Below, piece by piece: positions 11,859-23,520 of a stretch of DNA of 64,000 bases. Source of the stretch: Lepeophtheirus salmonis (taxonomy: Eukaryota > Arthropoda > Copepoda > Siphonostomatoida > Caligidae). The stretch covers positions 12,761,907-12,825,906 of the forward strand of contig NC_092584.1 of NCBI RefSeq assembly GCF_016086655.4, in the 5' to 3' direction. Below the pieces are notes generated by a model, which worked only from the letters and a program-made list of their open reading frames with translations, did not search any database and had not been told where the DNA came from. Both the position numbers and the translations under genes were made by a program. Numbering within the stretch: position 1 is the first letter of the stretch; every line of letters begins with the position of its first letter.

Positions 11859-14800
11859 GGGGCCATCCATAAACTACATTGGCAGGTAGAGGGAGTGAGG
11901 GAGTACAATAAAAAAAAAGATGTTTCTCCACTAGAGGAAGGGGGATTTGAAAAATAACCATGTCGCATGAGCATTATAGAAATAGTTAATGGTAGGGTTA
12001 AATGAAAAGTAATCATTTTGAACTTATAAACTAGTTATCGACGGTATTAAAACTACATAGTTTTATACAAGTATAAGCCATTGAAGTACATAATATAACA
12101 ATTTATTTTGTTTACAAGCCATGCATAGAGAGTTATCTATGAAGCCATCATGAATAAGAGAGATGGCAATTGTTAAATATATAATACATTTTGTCAAGCC
12201 TTAGACATGCCCATCCAGAACAAAGTAAGAAAGCCCAATTTGAAGTTGCTCAGGCGTATTAGAATGAAGTGCATCATAGTCCTGAAATGGTGTCACAGAA
12301 AATGACTGTGTTTCAAGTTAAATATGCTAATATTCAGGTAAAGAAAAGGAATTTCGGGTCTCAATTTTCATGATAATTCATCATTGTTGTCTAGACCTAG
12401 CTTTCAAGAAGATAAAATATGGAATTGGATTTTCAAAAGTACTAACCCTGCACAAAAAAAAAATTGAAATCGGAAATAAATCAGATGAATGACCAAATTT
12501 ATAGTCTGAAACGACTAAGAAATTCAGGATTATCGATGGTCAGTGAAAAACAAAGATATTACACTGTGAAAATGAAAAGACTACAATCAGATGCTCAATG
12601 GGAAAGAAGTAGACGGATAAAAGTAAAAAAATGATTTAAAAAACTCTGGTAGAGTCACTCAGAAGCTGTTGCTACTCTAAAATCCATGAACAGAGGAATT
12701 CAAGGAAGACAAAAATTGAAAATTAATCAACTACAGTTATTATCAAAGATATTAGATATAGTCAGTTTTTCATCTTACGTTGATGTGAAACGGATCACTG
12801 AAATGATTCGAAGGGCTCAACCTTTTGATGATTTGAGTAATGAACTTCAGTCAATAGGCTTTCGTTTGTGAAGAAGTTCTACTTATCTAAGAATATTATC
12901 TCGCAGAACAAATACTCTAGAGGGAAAGTGTCATATTCAAACAGTACCACTGAAACTTTGAGGTAACATAGTATTCATTAATAGAGTAAACTAATTTATT
13001 TTTTTAGAATTAAGACACTCAGCATTACAACTATCATGCACTTAATTTTATAATATTTTCTCAAATAATTCCACTTATCACTATTTTAGACCTGAGTACA
13101 TCTTAAAAAAGAGCAATACCGACAGAATGTTTGCAAAATCTTTTACTGATGATATGAAGGACCTCGATTCACTATTTGGACCTGACACTAATAATTAATT
13201 TTCTAACGACCGATAAAGCTTAGGACTTGCCCCAGTAAATCTTCATCCTCCGATTTTAATAAGACTTAAATGTCAATTCATGCTCCCAGATCATAACTTT
13301 GTAGTTGGCACAAGACATAAACTAATTCCATCGGTTTATGCTGACTGTAAATTCTCGGAAGATGGAAAAGTATTTTATTCGGGAAAGACCTTTATTGGAT
13401 TACGAAGTGAAAATATGACTCGTCGACTTCCTTTACACATGTTTTTGACTTAAGGAACCTTTTCATATCGAAATCAAAAAATAGAAAGCCTATATTGGCT
13501 ATTGAAACTGATGGGGCTCAGGAAGTAAGTTGAAACTTGTACCTAATAAATTATTTTTATTTCTTTTGACTTTATGTCTCAGAATCACAAAATGTCAACA
13601 AAAAAAAAGAGAAAAAAAAGATTCTGAATAATATTTTTTGAAGTAGTTTTTCCCCTCAAATTAGACGTTATCAAATATAATTAAACCAACTAATAATCTA
13701 CATAGGAGTATAAAATTGCTTAATATGATCACTTAGATCAATTATCTTATATAATCAAATCTTATATTTGCCGATATACTTTTTCTAGGAGGTTCCAAGC
13801 AATGTATAGTCATTACATTGTTCTGTCAGTTTGTTCAAGAGCTAAAGCTTGATGCTTTGATACATGGAGTCAATTCTGCTGGACCCTCCGCTCTTAACAC
13901 AGCAAAAAGGAGGATGGCAAAATTAAGTCATGGCTGTATAATTCTACCTCACGGCACTTATGGTTCTCATCTGAATGAATCTGGATAAACTATCAATCCT
14001 GAACTGGAGGAAAAAAAAATCGCTGTATCTGAACTCTGCTCTTTCTGACGTCTGGTCAAACACTGTCATTTATAATTAGCCTCTGAGTTTATTCCTGAGG
14101 AACCAAGTGCTAAGTAACTTTCATTACATGTATTATAATCGCGTTATGCATTGCAAATAGTTAAATGCTTCTACAAAAATGCTGTGAGCCTTTTCCAGAT
14201 AAATTATTTCCGCCTCATTTAGTCTACAAGTATGGCACATGCAGATAAGAAATTGTGGAACCGCCAGTATATTTTGAGAATTTGTCGAATTTCATTTTTT
14301 TTCGCTACAAAAGCGTTTTTTAATCCAATTACATTCAATGGAAAACAAAAATGGAATCACTAATCCAATGCCTTTTGACTCTAACTGTCCTTCAATGTAG
14401 TCCAAATTAAAAAATGCATTTGTTTAAAAGGTAATTAATTTTGCCTTTCCACCACTGCAATGAAGCGTCACCTTAAATCATCTCATATTGAGAAGAAGGA
14501 TGAATATGATCCCAAATGATGTATTGCCAATGGTCGAAAATCTAGAATAAAAGTTATTATCACCATTTGAAGATGCTTGATCATTGATATTTTTCTATTC
14601 ATTTTTATATTTTATCTCTGTTTATATATTTATTATACCAAAAGAAATATCATTAAAATAAAATAAAAAAAATTAAATAAACCAGAGGAAAATAAATTTA
14701 ACAAGGCATCATATAAAATAACCCATCTTTCAGTTGGATTAAAAATAGAAATAATTCGTTATCCTTTATATATATTTCCAATCAACTTGGAAATCTAGTT

Positions 14801-14974
14801 CTTTTTCTATCCTATATCTTATCAATGCTTTTATAAAGTTCTTAAAGTTAGAAAAATATTCAAAAATTATAATGATAACTTTTGAGAGTGAAAAGGCGTA
14901 AAAAACGATTTTATACGACATGAGGAGAGGAGGTTAAAAATGAAAAATTGACGATGTAGTTTATGGATGGCTCC
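11859..14974 (+). mobile_element. 3.1 kb DNA transposon with GGGGCCATCC terminal repeats, family unassigned
   Basis: The left end reads GGGGCCATCCATAAACTAC and the right end, reverse-complemented, GGAGCCATCCATAAACTAC; about 21 of the first 22 bases agree. TAA lies directly outside both ends (11856-11858 and 14975-14977), a likely 3 bp target duplication. The right end continues into a G/A-rich subterminal block. The interior carries the coding remnant at 12215-14400. I recognise the terminal sequence style (GGGGCCATCCATAAA...) from invertebrate repeats but cannot place it in a superfamily. The TAA duplication would fit PIF/Harbinger, yet the protein does not look like that transposase. Confidence 0.7.
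12215..14400 (+). pseudogene. Unclassified transposase-like protein, spliced and decayed
   Basis: Protein segments in order: AHPEQSKKAQFEVAQAY (about 12210); RYYTVKMKRLQSDAQWERS (about 12550); the 61-codon ORF 12686-12871, ending SNELQSIGFRL, then RSSTYLRILSRRTNTLEGKC; MFAKSFTDDMKDLDSLFGPD (about 13125); LPDHNFVVGTRHKLIPSVYA (about 13280); IETDGAQ (about 13500); LKLDALIHGVNSAGPSALNT (about 13830), KRRMAKLSH, then ILPHGTYGSHLNES (about 13940). This order matches an uncharacterised protein family found in many invertebrates that carries DGGPDENP and LPHxxYGSHLD motifs. A canonical intron can be read at 13525-13788 (GTAAGT...TTTTCTAG), giving DGAQEEVP across the join. At least five stops or frame changes make it a pseudogene. 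The role in transposition is inferred from its place between the terminal repeats. Confidence 0.65.
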
Positions 14975-14977
14975 TAA

Positions 14978-16708
14978 TACATAGTGATGATAAATATCAT
15001 GGCTTTTATTATAGAATAAATTCAATATATAATTTAATTAAACTTTTATATAACGCTTATTAATCTTACTTTTAATTCGGGGATTTTTTTTTAAAAGGTC
15101 AAATTAACTCTGAATAAGAATACTCCCCCAAATTAATATAATCACAGATATTTCATACAATTCAGATAACTGAGAGAAAAACTGCAATCAGTTTTGGATT
15201 CTGAGCTCATTGATAAATTCAATTATTGTCTTCAATTCATTTGTTCAACATTTCTCCCCCTCCCCCTTAATTCTTCCCCTCTTTAGTAAGAATACTGTGT
15301 GTTGAGCGGAAATCAAAAAGGTATGAGGAAAGCTTCACGGATAACTATACTATAAATCATAATCGCAATATATGGCAGTTTCTTGTACAAAAAAAGGCAT
15401 GTATATTTATGACATTTTAAGAATTGGGCTCGTATCTTGATTGCTTGTTCTAAAATGGGTCAATATAATTCAAAGGTTGGGAACCAGTGCTGGAAAACTA
15501 GAGGTGACAAGCATATCAATGGAGGTGGAGATTTATTACCTCAAATTCTGATAGGTTTCAAAAAATTCCCGCGCTTTTATTCCGCGTCATTATCAGGGAA
15601 TTGTTTTTATGTAGAAAGATTTACGATTTTATTCTTCTTTCACACTTTAAAATCTGTGTCCCTTCCAGGTACTATTTCATTTAGTCCCTGGGAAATGTCA
15701 GGCTTATTTTAATTTTCATTTATAGTATAAGTTATATAAAATTTAAACGTTGTTATATAAAAATAAGTGATATCTCACCAACGTTTAGTTCAAATCATAT
15801 TAAAAAAGAAAAAAAATGGAAAGTAATGTGAATTTAAATAAAGTTTATGAATGACTTAATGTATTATCAATCTGATATTATTATTATTATATTCTGTAAG
15901 AGAGAACATTGACTAACTAAGCGTAAGTGTGCTCATAAAAATGGAAATTAACACCGAGGAATAGCTGGGGACTTACCTTCTTTATTATTTAAGAAAAGTT
16001 TGTCGGTTTATAAATGTATAATACTAGCGGAAAATCAAAAAGTATTGATATCATAATGTATTGCAATAATATAGTTATTGATATTAATTGACAATATCGA
16101 TATAGATGAAAAGGTCAGTTATTAAAATGAATTATTGAAAATAAGTTACTGCATAGAAACTTTTGTCTGACGTCATTACTTAGGAGCCAGATAACTCTGA
16201 TGACGCTTATTAGTAATATCAAAAATAAATTAAAATAGAATCCGACTGTCTTTATCAACGGAAATATAAATGTGAATTATTTATGTAAATATTATACTAG
16301 GTGAGTTTAGGGTTTACTACTTGTGGGCTTAAGGAGTCCCCAAAAGGGAATTATTCATATAATTTGTTATATACTATTTCTTTTTAATATCCGTGGTGAC
16401 ATCTCCCTGAATGGAAATTCTATTGACTGGCATCAAAGATCCAAACAGAAATACTCTAACTTGACAAAATGTAAACAGTATAGAACATTTATTTATAATA
16501 AGGAATCATCGAATAACCTATCAATATTAACTATTGAAAGTACAATGAACCAATTTTCTAAATTATTTGGATTTTTTCAAGTTCATTTAAAACAGGATGG
16601 TCCATTTTTTATGATGCCTATACATAGAAAAAACTTAATTAATTATTTGTAAATCTTCATTTTTAGTTACTAAAGAGACAATATATCAAATCTTTATATA
16701 TTATGCTT
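14978..16708. other. Non-coding intron stretch, possible hAT terminus
   Basis: The sequence aaggttgggaaccagtg at about 15474-15490 resembles the reverse complement of hAT-type termini (CAGTGGTTCCCAACCTT). No partner end was found. ORFs at 15437 and 16323 have no motif I recognise. Confidence 0.35.
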
Positions 16709-17448
16709 GGTGCATGGACAAAATGTCTACCGTCGAAACGTCAACCGACAGAATGTCGACTGACAAAACGTCGAATAGACAAATCGTCCAGCAGACAAAA
16801 CGTCGACTGACAGAAGATTGACCGTAGAATATACAATAAAGGGCTACTCCAAATGTTGTAGTGATATATTCCATTCAGACATTTCCCGCCTGAAACATAA
16901 CACAGCAGCACTATTTCTATATAAACTACAAGTAAGGGGCCCTCCCTATCCCCCTTATACATGTTAAGAATGTTTTCAGTCACCGCTGTGTCCCAAAATG
17001 AGATAAAACCCACCGCCACTATTTAAGCAACCACTAAGAGCCCCTCACAACCCATATACCCCTCCCTAATGTTTGAGCTGTTTTCGAGTACGGCCTGACC
17101 CCAAAATGGTATGAAACCAACCACCACTATTTAAAATTACCCTACCTCCATTTACAGCCCGAAAGGGCCCTCGAAATTTGAGACTGTTTTGGGTTTCATC
17201 TCATTTTGAGGCCCTGCAGTACTCAAAATAGACTCAAATTTCGAAGTATAAATGGGATTTGTGAGGGTTCTTTATTGTTAGTTTATGTATGGTTGCTGGG
17301 GTAAATATCTCGGGCTGGAAATGTCTGGAGGGAAATGTCGTAGAATGAATTTTTCATATTTTGAAACGTAATATTTTCCGGTCGGCGTTTTGTCCATTCA
17401 AAGTTTTGTCGGCCGACAGTTTGTCTGTCGACGTTTTGACCTACTACC
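16709..17448. mobile_element. Long fold-back element (MULE-like)
   Basis: The left arm (16709-16825) is built of reiterated gacaaaatgtcgac-type phrases and the right arm (17378-17448) is their inverse (gtcgacgttttgac). The inversion continues inward: gacatttcccgcc near 16878 pairs with the complement near 17325, and aaaatgagataaaaccc near 16996 pairs with the complement near 17195. Arms are thus about 300 bp, with an inner block around actatttaa repeated near 17020 and 17125. ATTATGCTT precedes the left end and ATTATGTGT follows the right, a plausible 9 bp target duplication, as for Mutator-like elements. No transposase is encoded. Confidence 0.7.
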
Positions 17449-18144
17449 ATTATGTGTTGGCTAACGTTATATCCGTGGTGATGGTGGAAAGGCTTAAAAA
17501 TGAAGAATCTTTTTAATGCAATGATAGTTCTCCTATATGAGTCGAACTATTCATCACTAGAAATTTGAATACATATCTAGAAATGCAGACCAACAAGAAC
17601 AGGAATAAATTTACACATCTATTTATTTAACAGTATTATAAATCAAGTATAAATTATATAAAATAAATGTTATCGTTGACCCTTTGTACTTCTTTTTATC
17701 AGAGTGGATAAGTTTTTGTGATACATCGGTTTCTCAATTTTCATCACTCGGAATCGGTAAAATTAAAAACCATCTCGGACAGAATAATATATGGATTGGA
17801 GTTAGGGTAATAAGAAATTGGACTCAATAGAATGTGTCTAACGTCTTGAAAAATTATGTACCTTTGGCAAGAAAATTGACTGTCTCTATTGTCTCCTTTT
17901 TAAATATTGTAGAAGGCATCAATAAGATGAAAAAATAATATAATCGAGTACTTAGATATGGAATCTTTTGTTATATCTTATTTATGATTTGTCTAATCAA
18001 TACTGAAAAAAATGTATTATTATTTTGTTACATTTTCACTATTTTCTTAAACAAAAAAAACTGTTATCGAAAAAATTTATATGTTATCTGTAATTGATTG
18101 ATTTCTGTGGAAATACTAGATCTTCATTAGTATAATATTATAAT

Positions 18145-19175
18145 ATGATGACAAGCAATTATATACAAACATTCTGTATATGTTACGATGGAGTCAAGTT
18201 GAGGCATCACAGAGAATTTAATCTGTCCCGAGAGGATATCATGAAGACCTTGAACGTCAGCAAGGCCACAGTCTGTTGGATAAGAAATCGTTTGGCTGAT
18301 GGGGACAACCTTAAGGGCAAATCAAAGAGGGGAAGACCCAGCAAAGTGAAGCCTGAAGACGTAATGGATGTTTTTAAGTTCAACCCAACGATGAAGATGT
18401 CAGAGTACCGCAAGAAGAAGAAGGTGCATTGGTTAACTGTAGGCAAGGTCATCTGAAAGTCTGGAGAAATGTATCTTAGAAGAATTGAGAGGCTACTCCT
18501 AGCCCAACGTCAAAAAGAACTCCTTCTTCAGCAATGTCAACAACTCTTGAATGATATGAAGCACAGGAGGAAACGGGTAATTTTTTTTTCTGTTAAAAAC
18601 ACCACTACCGTTGATCCTTTCTACAACCACCAAAATGATCGGGTGGTATGCTTTGGTAAGGCTGACAACAGCATCAGGACAATCATCAAGACCAAACATC
18701 CGGCCTCTGTGATGATGTTGAAGGTAGTGACATCAACTGGAGAAAAATAACTCCGATTTGGTTTCCTGTTGGAAACCGGTACTCTGGGCAAACTACTTGA
18801 TGGTGTTGAAGGAAAATGTAGTCCCATGGATCACCACGGCCATGAAGAAGTCCAACAAGGCCACATACATATTTCAGTAGGACACGGCTCCGCCCCATAC
18901 TGCTAATATTGTAGAAGAGTGGATGTGTAGCATTATGAACATCTGGTCTAGGAACCTTTAGCCCCCTCAGAGCCCAGATCTGAATTGGCTGGATTACTCC
19001 ATTTGATGGCAAAGGGAGAAGAAGGCCTTCAAAGTCCGCCACCCGAATATTGATGCCCTGAAGATACTATGTTAACTAGTAAGAGTATCGTGAAAAAGGA
19101 CTACGTTACAATTGAGTGCAAGGGGCTCCGGAGGGGTATAGATGCTTTCATTGAGGCTGATTGTTGCTAGATGGA
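18145..19175 (+). pseudogene. maT-type (Tc1/mariner) transposase, nearly full length
   Basis: The ATG at 18145 opens a helix-turn-helix region: REFNLSREDIMKTLNVSKAT then VCWIRNRLADG, followed by GKSKRGRPSKV (AT-hook-like) and KMSEYRKKKKVHWLTVGKVI. After a frame change near 18455 it continues RRIERLLLAQRQKELLLQQC and RVIFFSVKNTTTVDP, normally FFSDEK.FTVDP, so the first catalytic Asp is lost. Next come HPASVMMLKVV, then VPWITTAMKKSNKATYIFQ, a stop, DTAPPHTANIVEEWM (second Asp kept) and PPQSPDLNWLDYSI (third Asp kept). The spacing of about 36 residues between the last two Asp, and the D ending, point to the maT/DD37D-like group rather than Tc1 DD34E. C-terminal KVRHPNIDALK ends it. At least four lesions. 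Terminal repeats were not identified. Confidence 0.85.
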
Positions 19176-21734
19176 TAATTAATGTGAATTGTTATAGTAA
19201 AAAATATCAACCATACCTATTTATCATTCTATCATTTTAAATAGAATTAAAAGATGGAAGCCTATATATCGATATTTTAATATAATTTTTCGGCTAATTG
19301 TCCCGAATATACCTTCAGCGAAATTTCCGTTAGGCAAATTGTACTTCGGCAAAAACGTTTGCGGACAATTGTCCTAGAAACATCGTAATAATATCATTCA
19401 ATAAATAAATATCGTATCATGAATCATTATACAATACTCTTATTGTTATAGCCCAACCAGATACTACCGCTAGATAAGCATGAATTTATAGCCTCAATTT
19501 ATAGTCGATAATTAAAATGTATGATGTTACATAAAATAAGGTTTACAGGATGTGCAAATTCTACCTTCTAAACAACCAACCTCTGTGCTTGAAAAGAAGA
19601 AAAAAAGGACAATAGTGATGAATTAATTAGTAAATAATAAAAAAAGGAATAATTCTTATATTATCCGGAGGAGCACATGCTCCAATCATTTGTGATGGTG
19701 AAAACCATCATTTTTGATAGAAGATTCTTGTTGCTGAACTCATATTTTTTACCTTGAAAAGATACAGCTTTAAAATTCCAAGTGATAATATAAGAACATA
19801 ACAAGCATCTATAGAAGTTATTGGGCAATACATCGGGAATCGAAATATCGATTGTTTTTTTCCGGAATCGGAACCGGCATTGGGAAATAATATTTAATTT
19901 TTATGAGTAAAAGTGTTGAAGGCTCAAGGTTACAGGTTTTGGAACGGTGGCTTGATACTATATTACGAATATAATTATTGAATTTTTTTTCAAAAAAATT
20001 CAAATAACCAAAAAAAATTTAATTCTGTCTACGTTCCTGATGGGAAAATTGTATTTTTTAAGTATTATTTAAACATTAAAGAATCGGGATCGGGAATTAT
20101 TACTAGAATCGCATCGAAATCGGTATTTTTTTTGGAATTGTTCTCAATCGAGGCATGAAGTCCTCGAATATGTCATGTGGCAAAACCTTCACTAGAGAAA
20201 ATTACCAGGGGCATAAAATGTAGGTGGTAAACGAAAACATTCGGGGCAAAATTACGTAGAACCAAAATGAGAACATATTAGAGCAAAATAAAAGGGTTGG
20301 TCCTTCTTATAATATACAATTGATTCTTTCTGCATAAAACCAAAGTCTAATTAAAAAAAAAGAGAGATCAATTTAATTTATAAAGCCAGTCTCTCCTTTT
20401 GATCCAGAAAGGTTTATGTATAAATTAAAACTTTTTTTTTTGTTATTTGTCCAACATTCAAAGTAATTCAAATAAACACAAAATCATCTTCAAAGATAAG
20501 ATTCCGACTCCCTCAATGATCGGACTGGAGGCAATCCCACATAAAGGGATAAAAAGTATGTGAGGAGTCGGAATAGAATTGATCCATTAATAGTTGAGAG
20601 AAGACTCTCAGGATACGGTGGTTACTGAGAGGACGTCAATGATCATAATCTAGAACCCGTCATGTGGAACCCTTTTCAAACGCAAAATATAAATGGTTTC
20701 GCTATAGAATTGTGACTTGGGGGTTCTTCACGAACAAATACAATCCATAAAAGGACAGGTAGAGTTGTTTTCTTTTTGAGAAAATAAAACACCATCTCTT
20801 TTACGACTGTTCAAGGATCTTCGGAGTTTGTATCATCCTTGAGGTAAAAAATTAAAGGAGAAGGCGGGGGGATGTGAGCATACTAGACTGGATGGTCACT
20901 ACCTCAAATCAACATACAGCGCATTTTAAAATATACTTTTTATTTACAGGGGTTTTGAACGTAGTTTATTCAGTTCGAATTAAAGGCAGAAGCCTTTTTA
21001 TAGGTTTTGAAACTTTTATTCAACGGTATATTAATTTAATGAGGATGTTTGACGACAAGGGTTTAAGGGAAATGCTTTGTTAATACTGTCGTTAAACTTA
21101 ACACCGACGCCATATATAGATTCCAATAATATCAATTTGATAAATTAAAAAAAGTAAACTTTTTTTTAACAAGTTTTATTTCTGCTATATTCTTAAAAAC
21201 AAAACTCGTCACTTCTACAGCACGATACGCATGCACGCCCCAGTATTTGGCAACAAGACGAACAAGATAACAATCACTAATAAAAAGCAGAAAATTGAGT
21301 AAATATGTTATTTTTTAAATTATAAGTAGTTACAAATAGAATTTAATGAAAAGTTTGTGCCTATTATAACACCCCAAACACAACACAATTTGCATGTATC
21401 ATATCTTATGTAGAGTATTTCAATCATTTAGTCATCTGTCTTTAGTATATAGGTACGCATTTACAAACAATATTTTGTATTTCTCTAGTTATATTTTACA
21501 TTAACTTTAACGCTGTAAACAAATATTTCTAATCATCAAATAAGATTAATTTGTAAATATTTCAATAATCTACACAGATGAATTAGGGTTTTTTTAAAAA
21601 GTAATTTTCTCATCACACCCAACCGTTACAACCTCTACAGCCTGATTGCCATGCATAATAAAATGAGGAAGAAATGTTGTGTTATAAACTATAAAATTTA
21701 AGTACACTTAACCGGAGCGTCGGCAAGAGGTGAG
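19176..21734. other. Non-coding intron stretch with phrase repeats and hairpins
   Basis: Repeated phrases such as ttcggctaattgtcc (about 19285-19375) and gaatcgg motifs (19835-20150) suggest MITE debris. An 11 bp perfect inverted repeat attccgactcc / ggagtcggaat lies at 20501-20511 and 20564-20574. No gene was found; the ORF at 20874 has no recognisable motif. Confidence 0.4.
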
Positions 21735-22155
21735 CTGGAGGGGGTTTAGCCCCCCTAAAAAATAAAGGAATTTTTGCTGTTTGATAGAAAATTTAATCTT
21801 TGATTTTTTTGAAATTTAATATTTAAATTTTATTTAATTTTTTGATTTTTTTTCCTATAAGTTTAACTTTCTGTAAATAACACTGGATTTTTAGAATTTT
21901 CTCTAAAAAATTTAAGATTTGAAAGTTATACATTGAAATTTTTTCTCAAAAAATTTAATTTGTTGAAAAAATTTATGAATTTTTAAAAATTTATCCTAAC
22001 TTTTTTTTTTTTTTTGTTAAATAACTAGATTTAAGAATTTATTTTCCAAAAAAATTTAGTTTTCCAATTTTTTTCTAATAAATTTAACTTTTCAAATATT
22101 TTCTGAAAATTTTAAAATAAAATAAAATCCAAAAACAAAGCCCCCCTCCCCCCAA
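21735..22155. repeat. AT-rich dispersed repeat with G/C-run terminus
   Basis: It begins gagctggagggggtttagcc then cccct, followed by about 370 bp made almost only of A/T words such as aaatttaatatttgaaattt and tttttgaaaaaaattt, and ends in a cccccctcccccc run near 22141. Similar texture recurs at 45900-46230, 49560-49872, 56330-56830 and 61850-62215. Confidence 0.5.
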
Positions 22156-22404
22156 AAAAAAGAGAAAAAATATATATTTATTTATATATGCTGCTGACGC
22201 AAAAGCTTAAGTAAAAGTACTATTGTCTTTGGTCCCATCTTTGTTGTGATGACTTTAATTCGGTTTGAATTTCGGGTTATGATACTCAATTATTTCCCAT
22301 TCGTAAAACAAGAACAAATTTTAGGCCATTCCCTTTGTCATTTTGGTGGACCAACACTTACTTATAATAAAAAATTACTAATTAATAAATGATCATCTAC
22401 AAAC

Positions 22405-22584
22405 CCTAGATTTCGAATCTTTGTGACTTAATCGGAGGCAGAGATGAGGTTGAGGCTCCTTCTCTGAAGACTTGGAGATCTCTTCTCCAGATTTTTCGAT
22501 AATATCCTTATATTTAGAGGGATCTGAGGCACGAAGATCGTCTAGATTTTGCCAAAGGTTTGAAAAAAGTGAGGCTGCATTCAT
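22405..22584 (-). CDS. PIH1D2: PIH1 domain-containing protein 2-like, exon 1 (start)
   Basis: Sixty codons from ATG at 22584, with A at -3, to the AGG|gt donor. The sequence MNAASLFSNLWQNLDDLRAS then DPSKYKDIIEKSGEEI matches the PIH1D2 amino end (Q.WN.LDDLAQSDPEGYEKFI). EPQPHLCLRL matches the family EPQLCLQT, the start of the PIH fold. Basic residues sit where PIH1D1 has its phosphopeptide-binding lysines (CIKT, GKVF): here CLRL and SRV. That keeps a positive pocket plausible, which is inference. The exon joins in frame to 10495. The ORF reads only three further codons past the donor (VCR) before a stop, as expected of intron sequence. Confidence 0.82.
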
Positions 22585-22608
22585 ATTGGAAGTTTAGGAG
22601 TAGTGTAA

Positions 22609-22616
22609 TTACGTCA
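22609..22616 (-). promoter_or_regulatory. CRE/ATF-like octamer upstream of the PIH1D2-like gene
   Basis: TGACGTAA on the minus strand, 25 bp upstream of the ATG. The octamer differs from the full CRE TGACGTCA by one base. The closeness to the ATG implies it lies near the transcription start. Support is by motif and position only. Confidence 0.3.
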
Positions 22617-23520
22617 TCTAAGGGAATTTATCTAAATAAAAATAAGAATTTTTGCTATTATTTTTGACACTTCTTAATTCATATAATGTTAATATGATTG
22701 GAAGAAACGGCAATATAAGAAAACAAATAATCTATACATAAAACTATTTGGGAGTTTAATATATATGTAAATTTATTATTGAATAGAATCTTGGAGCGAA
22801 TATAAAAATTATGAACTGAGATAAAATAGCTCTTCGGTGGAGGCCTGGTTTGGTATTTTGAGTTCTGATTTAATAAAATTAAAATACTTACCTACACAAA
22901 ATGGATTACAACCAACAATAAACATCAAATACGTTGTTTTATTTATACCATGAACTGTTTGATCAATAGTCAGCTAAAAAATAATTTCTTTTTCCTTTCT
23001 CACCTGTCAAAAAATAGGAGGAAAAAGAAGTAATTCAATAATGTAGGAAATATATATATAAATTGTGTTTTAAATCCTATAGATTTTCGATATGTAATAC
23101 AATTCTCCAACAATATTAACAGAATGTTTTGTGAGAAAAGCAGCTGATCTCATGACGTTTCATTAGATCAGCTGCAAGTGCCGTAGATATGAAAGAAATC
23201 TACATATATCACATTCCGTATCAAGGAAGGGCATAGACATTTTGCAGGCGTATTTGACAAAATTCCTTCTCTTCAAGCGCTGGGGTGGATATGAATTGCT
23301 AATATTTGGGACTTTTGAAGGGATAAATTACCATTCTCTGAAAAGAAAAGGAAAAAAAAAAAAAAAAAAAATGTACACTATATATATTTTTTTTCCTTAA
23401 TTATAATTAGATAATTTATCTCCCTCTTAAATGATAATTTAAAAGAAAATTATGATTTAGAACTAAAGAGATTTTCTTTTGAGTTCCACAAAGTGTAATC
23501 ATTATAAATTGAAATTATAA
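22617..23520. other. 5' flank of the PIH1D2-like gene
   Basis: AT-rich, no gene seen. It contains the perfect hairpin at 23140-23175 and a poly-A tract near 23352. Confidence 0.4.
23140..23175. repeat. Perfect inverted repeat (hairpin)
   Basis: gcagctgatct (23140-23150) and agatcagctgc (23165-23175) are exact reverse complements separated by 14 bases (catgacgtttcatt). Confidence 0.7.

Larger units (their letters stand above)
10496..22404 (-). other. 11.9 kb intron of the PIH1D2-like gene
   Basis: The donor is AGG|gtttgt at 22404 and the acceptor ttgttacag at 10496, phase 0. The protein alignment is continuous across the junction, so no exon appears to be missing. The intron holds at least six transposable-element remnants, described separately, and no other host exon that I can support. 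Confidence 0.8.

Noticed and set aside
16323..16652. 109-codon ORF in the giant intron
   Set aside because: No recognisable motif, on the strand opposite to the host gene, with ordinary AT-rich codon content.
20600..20760. tRNA or other structured RNA gene
   Set aside because: Stem-loops were present but no cloverleaf, B box or anticodon arm could be drawn.
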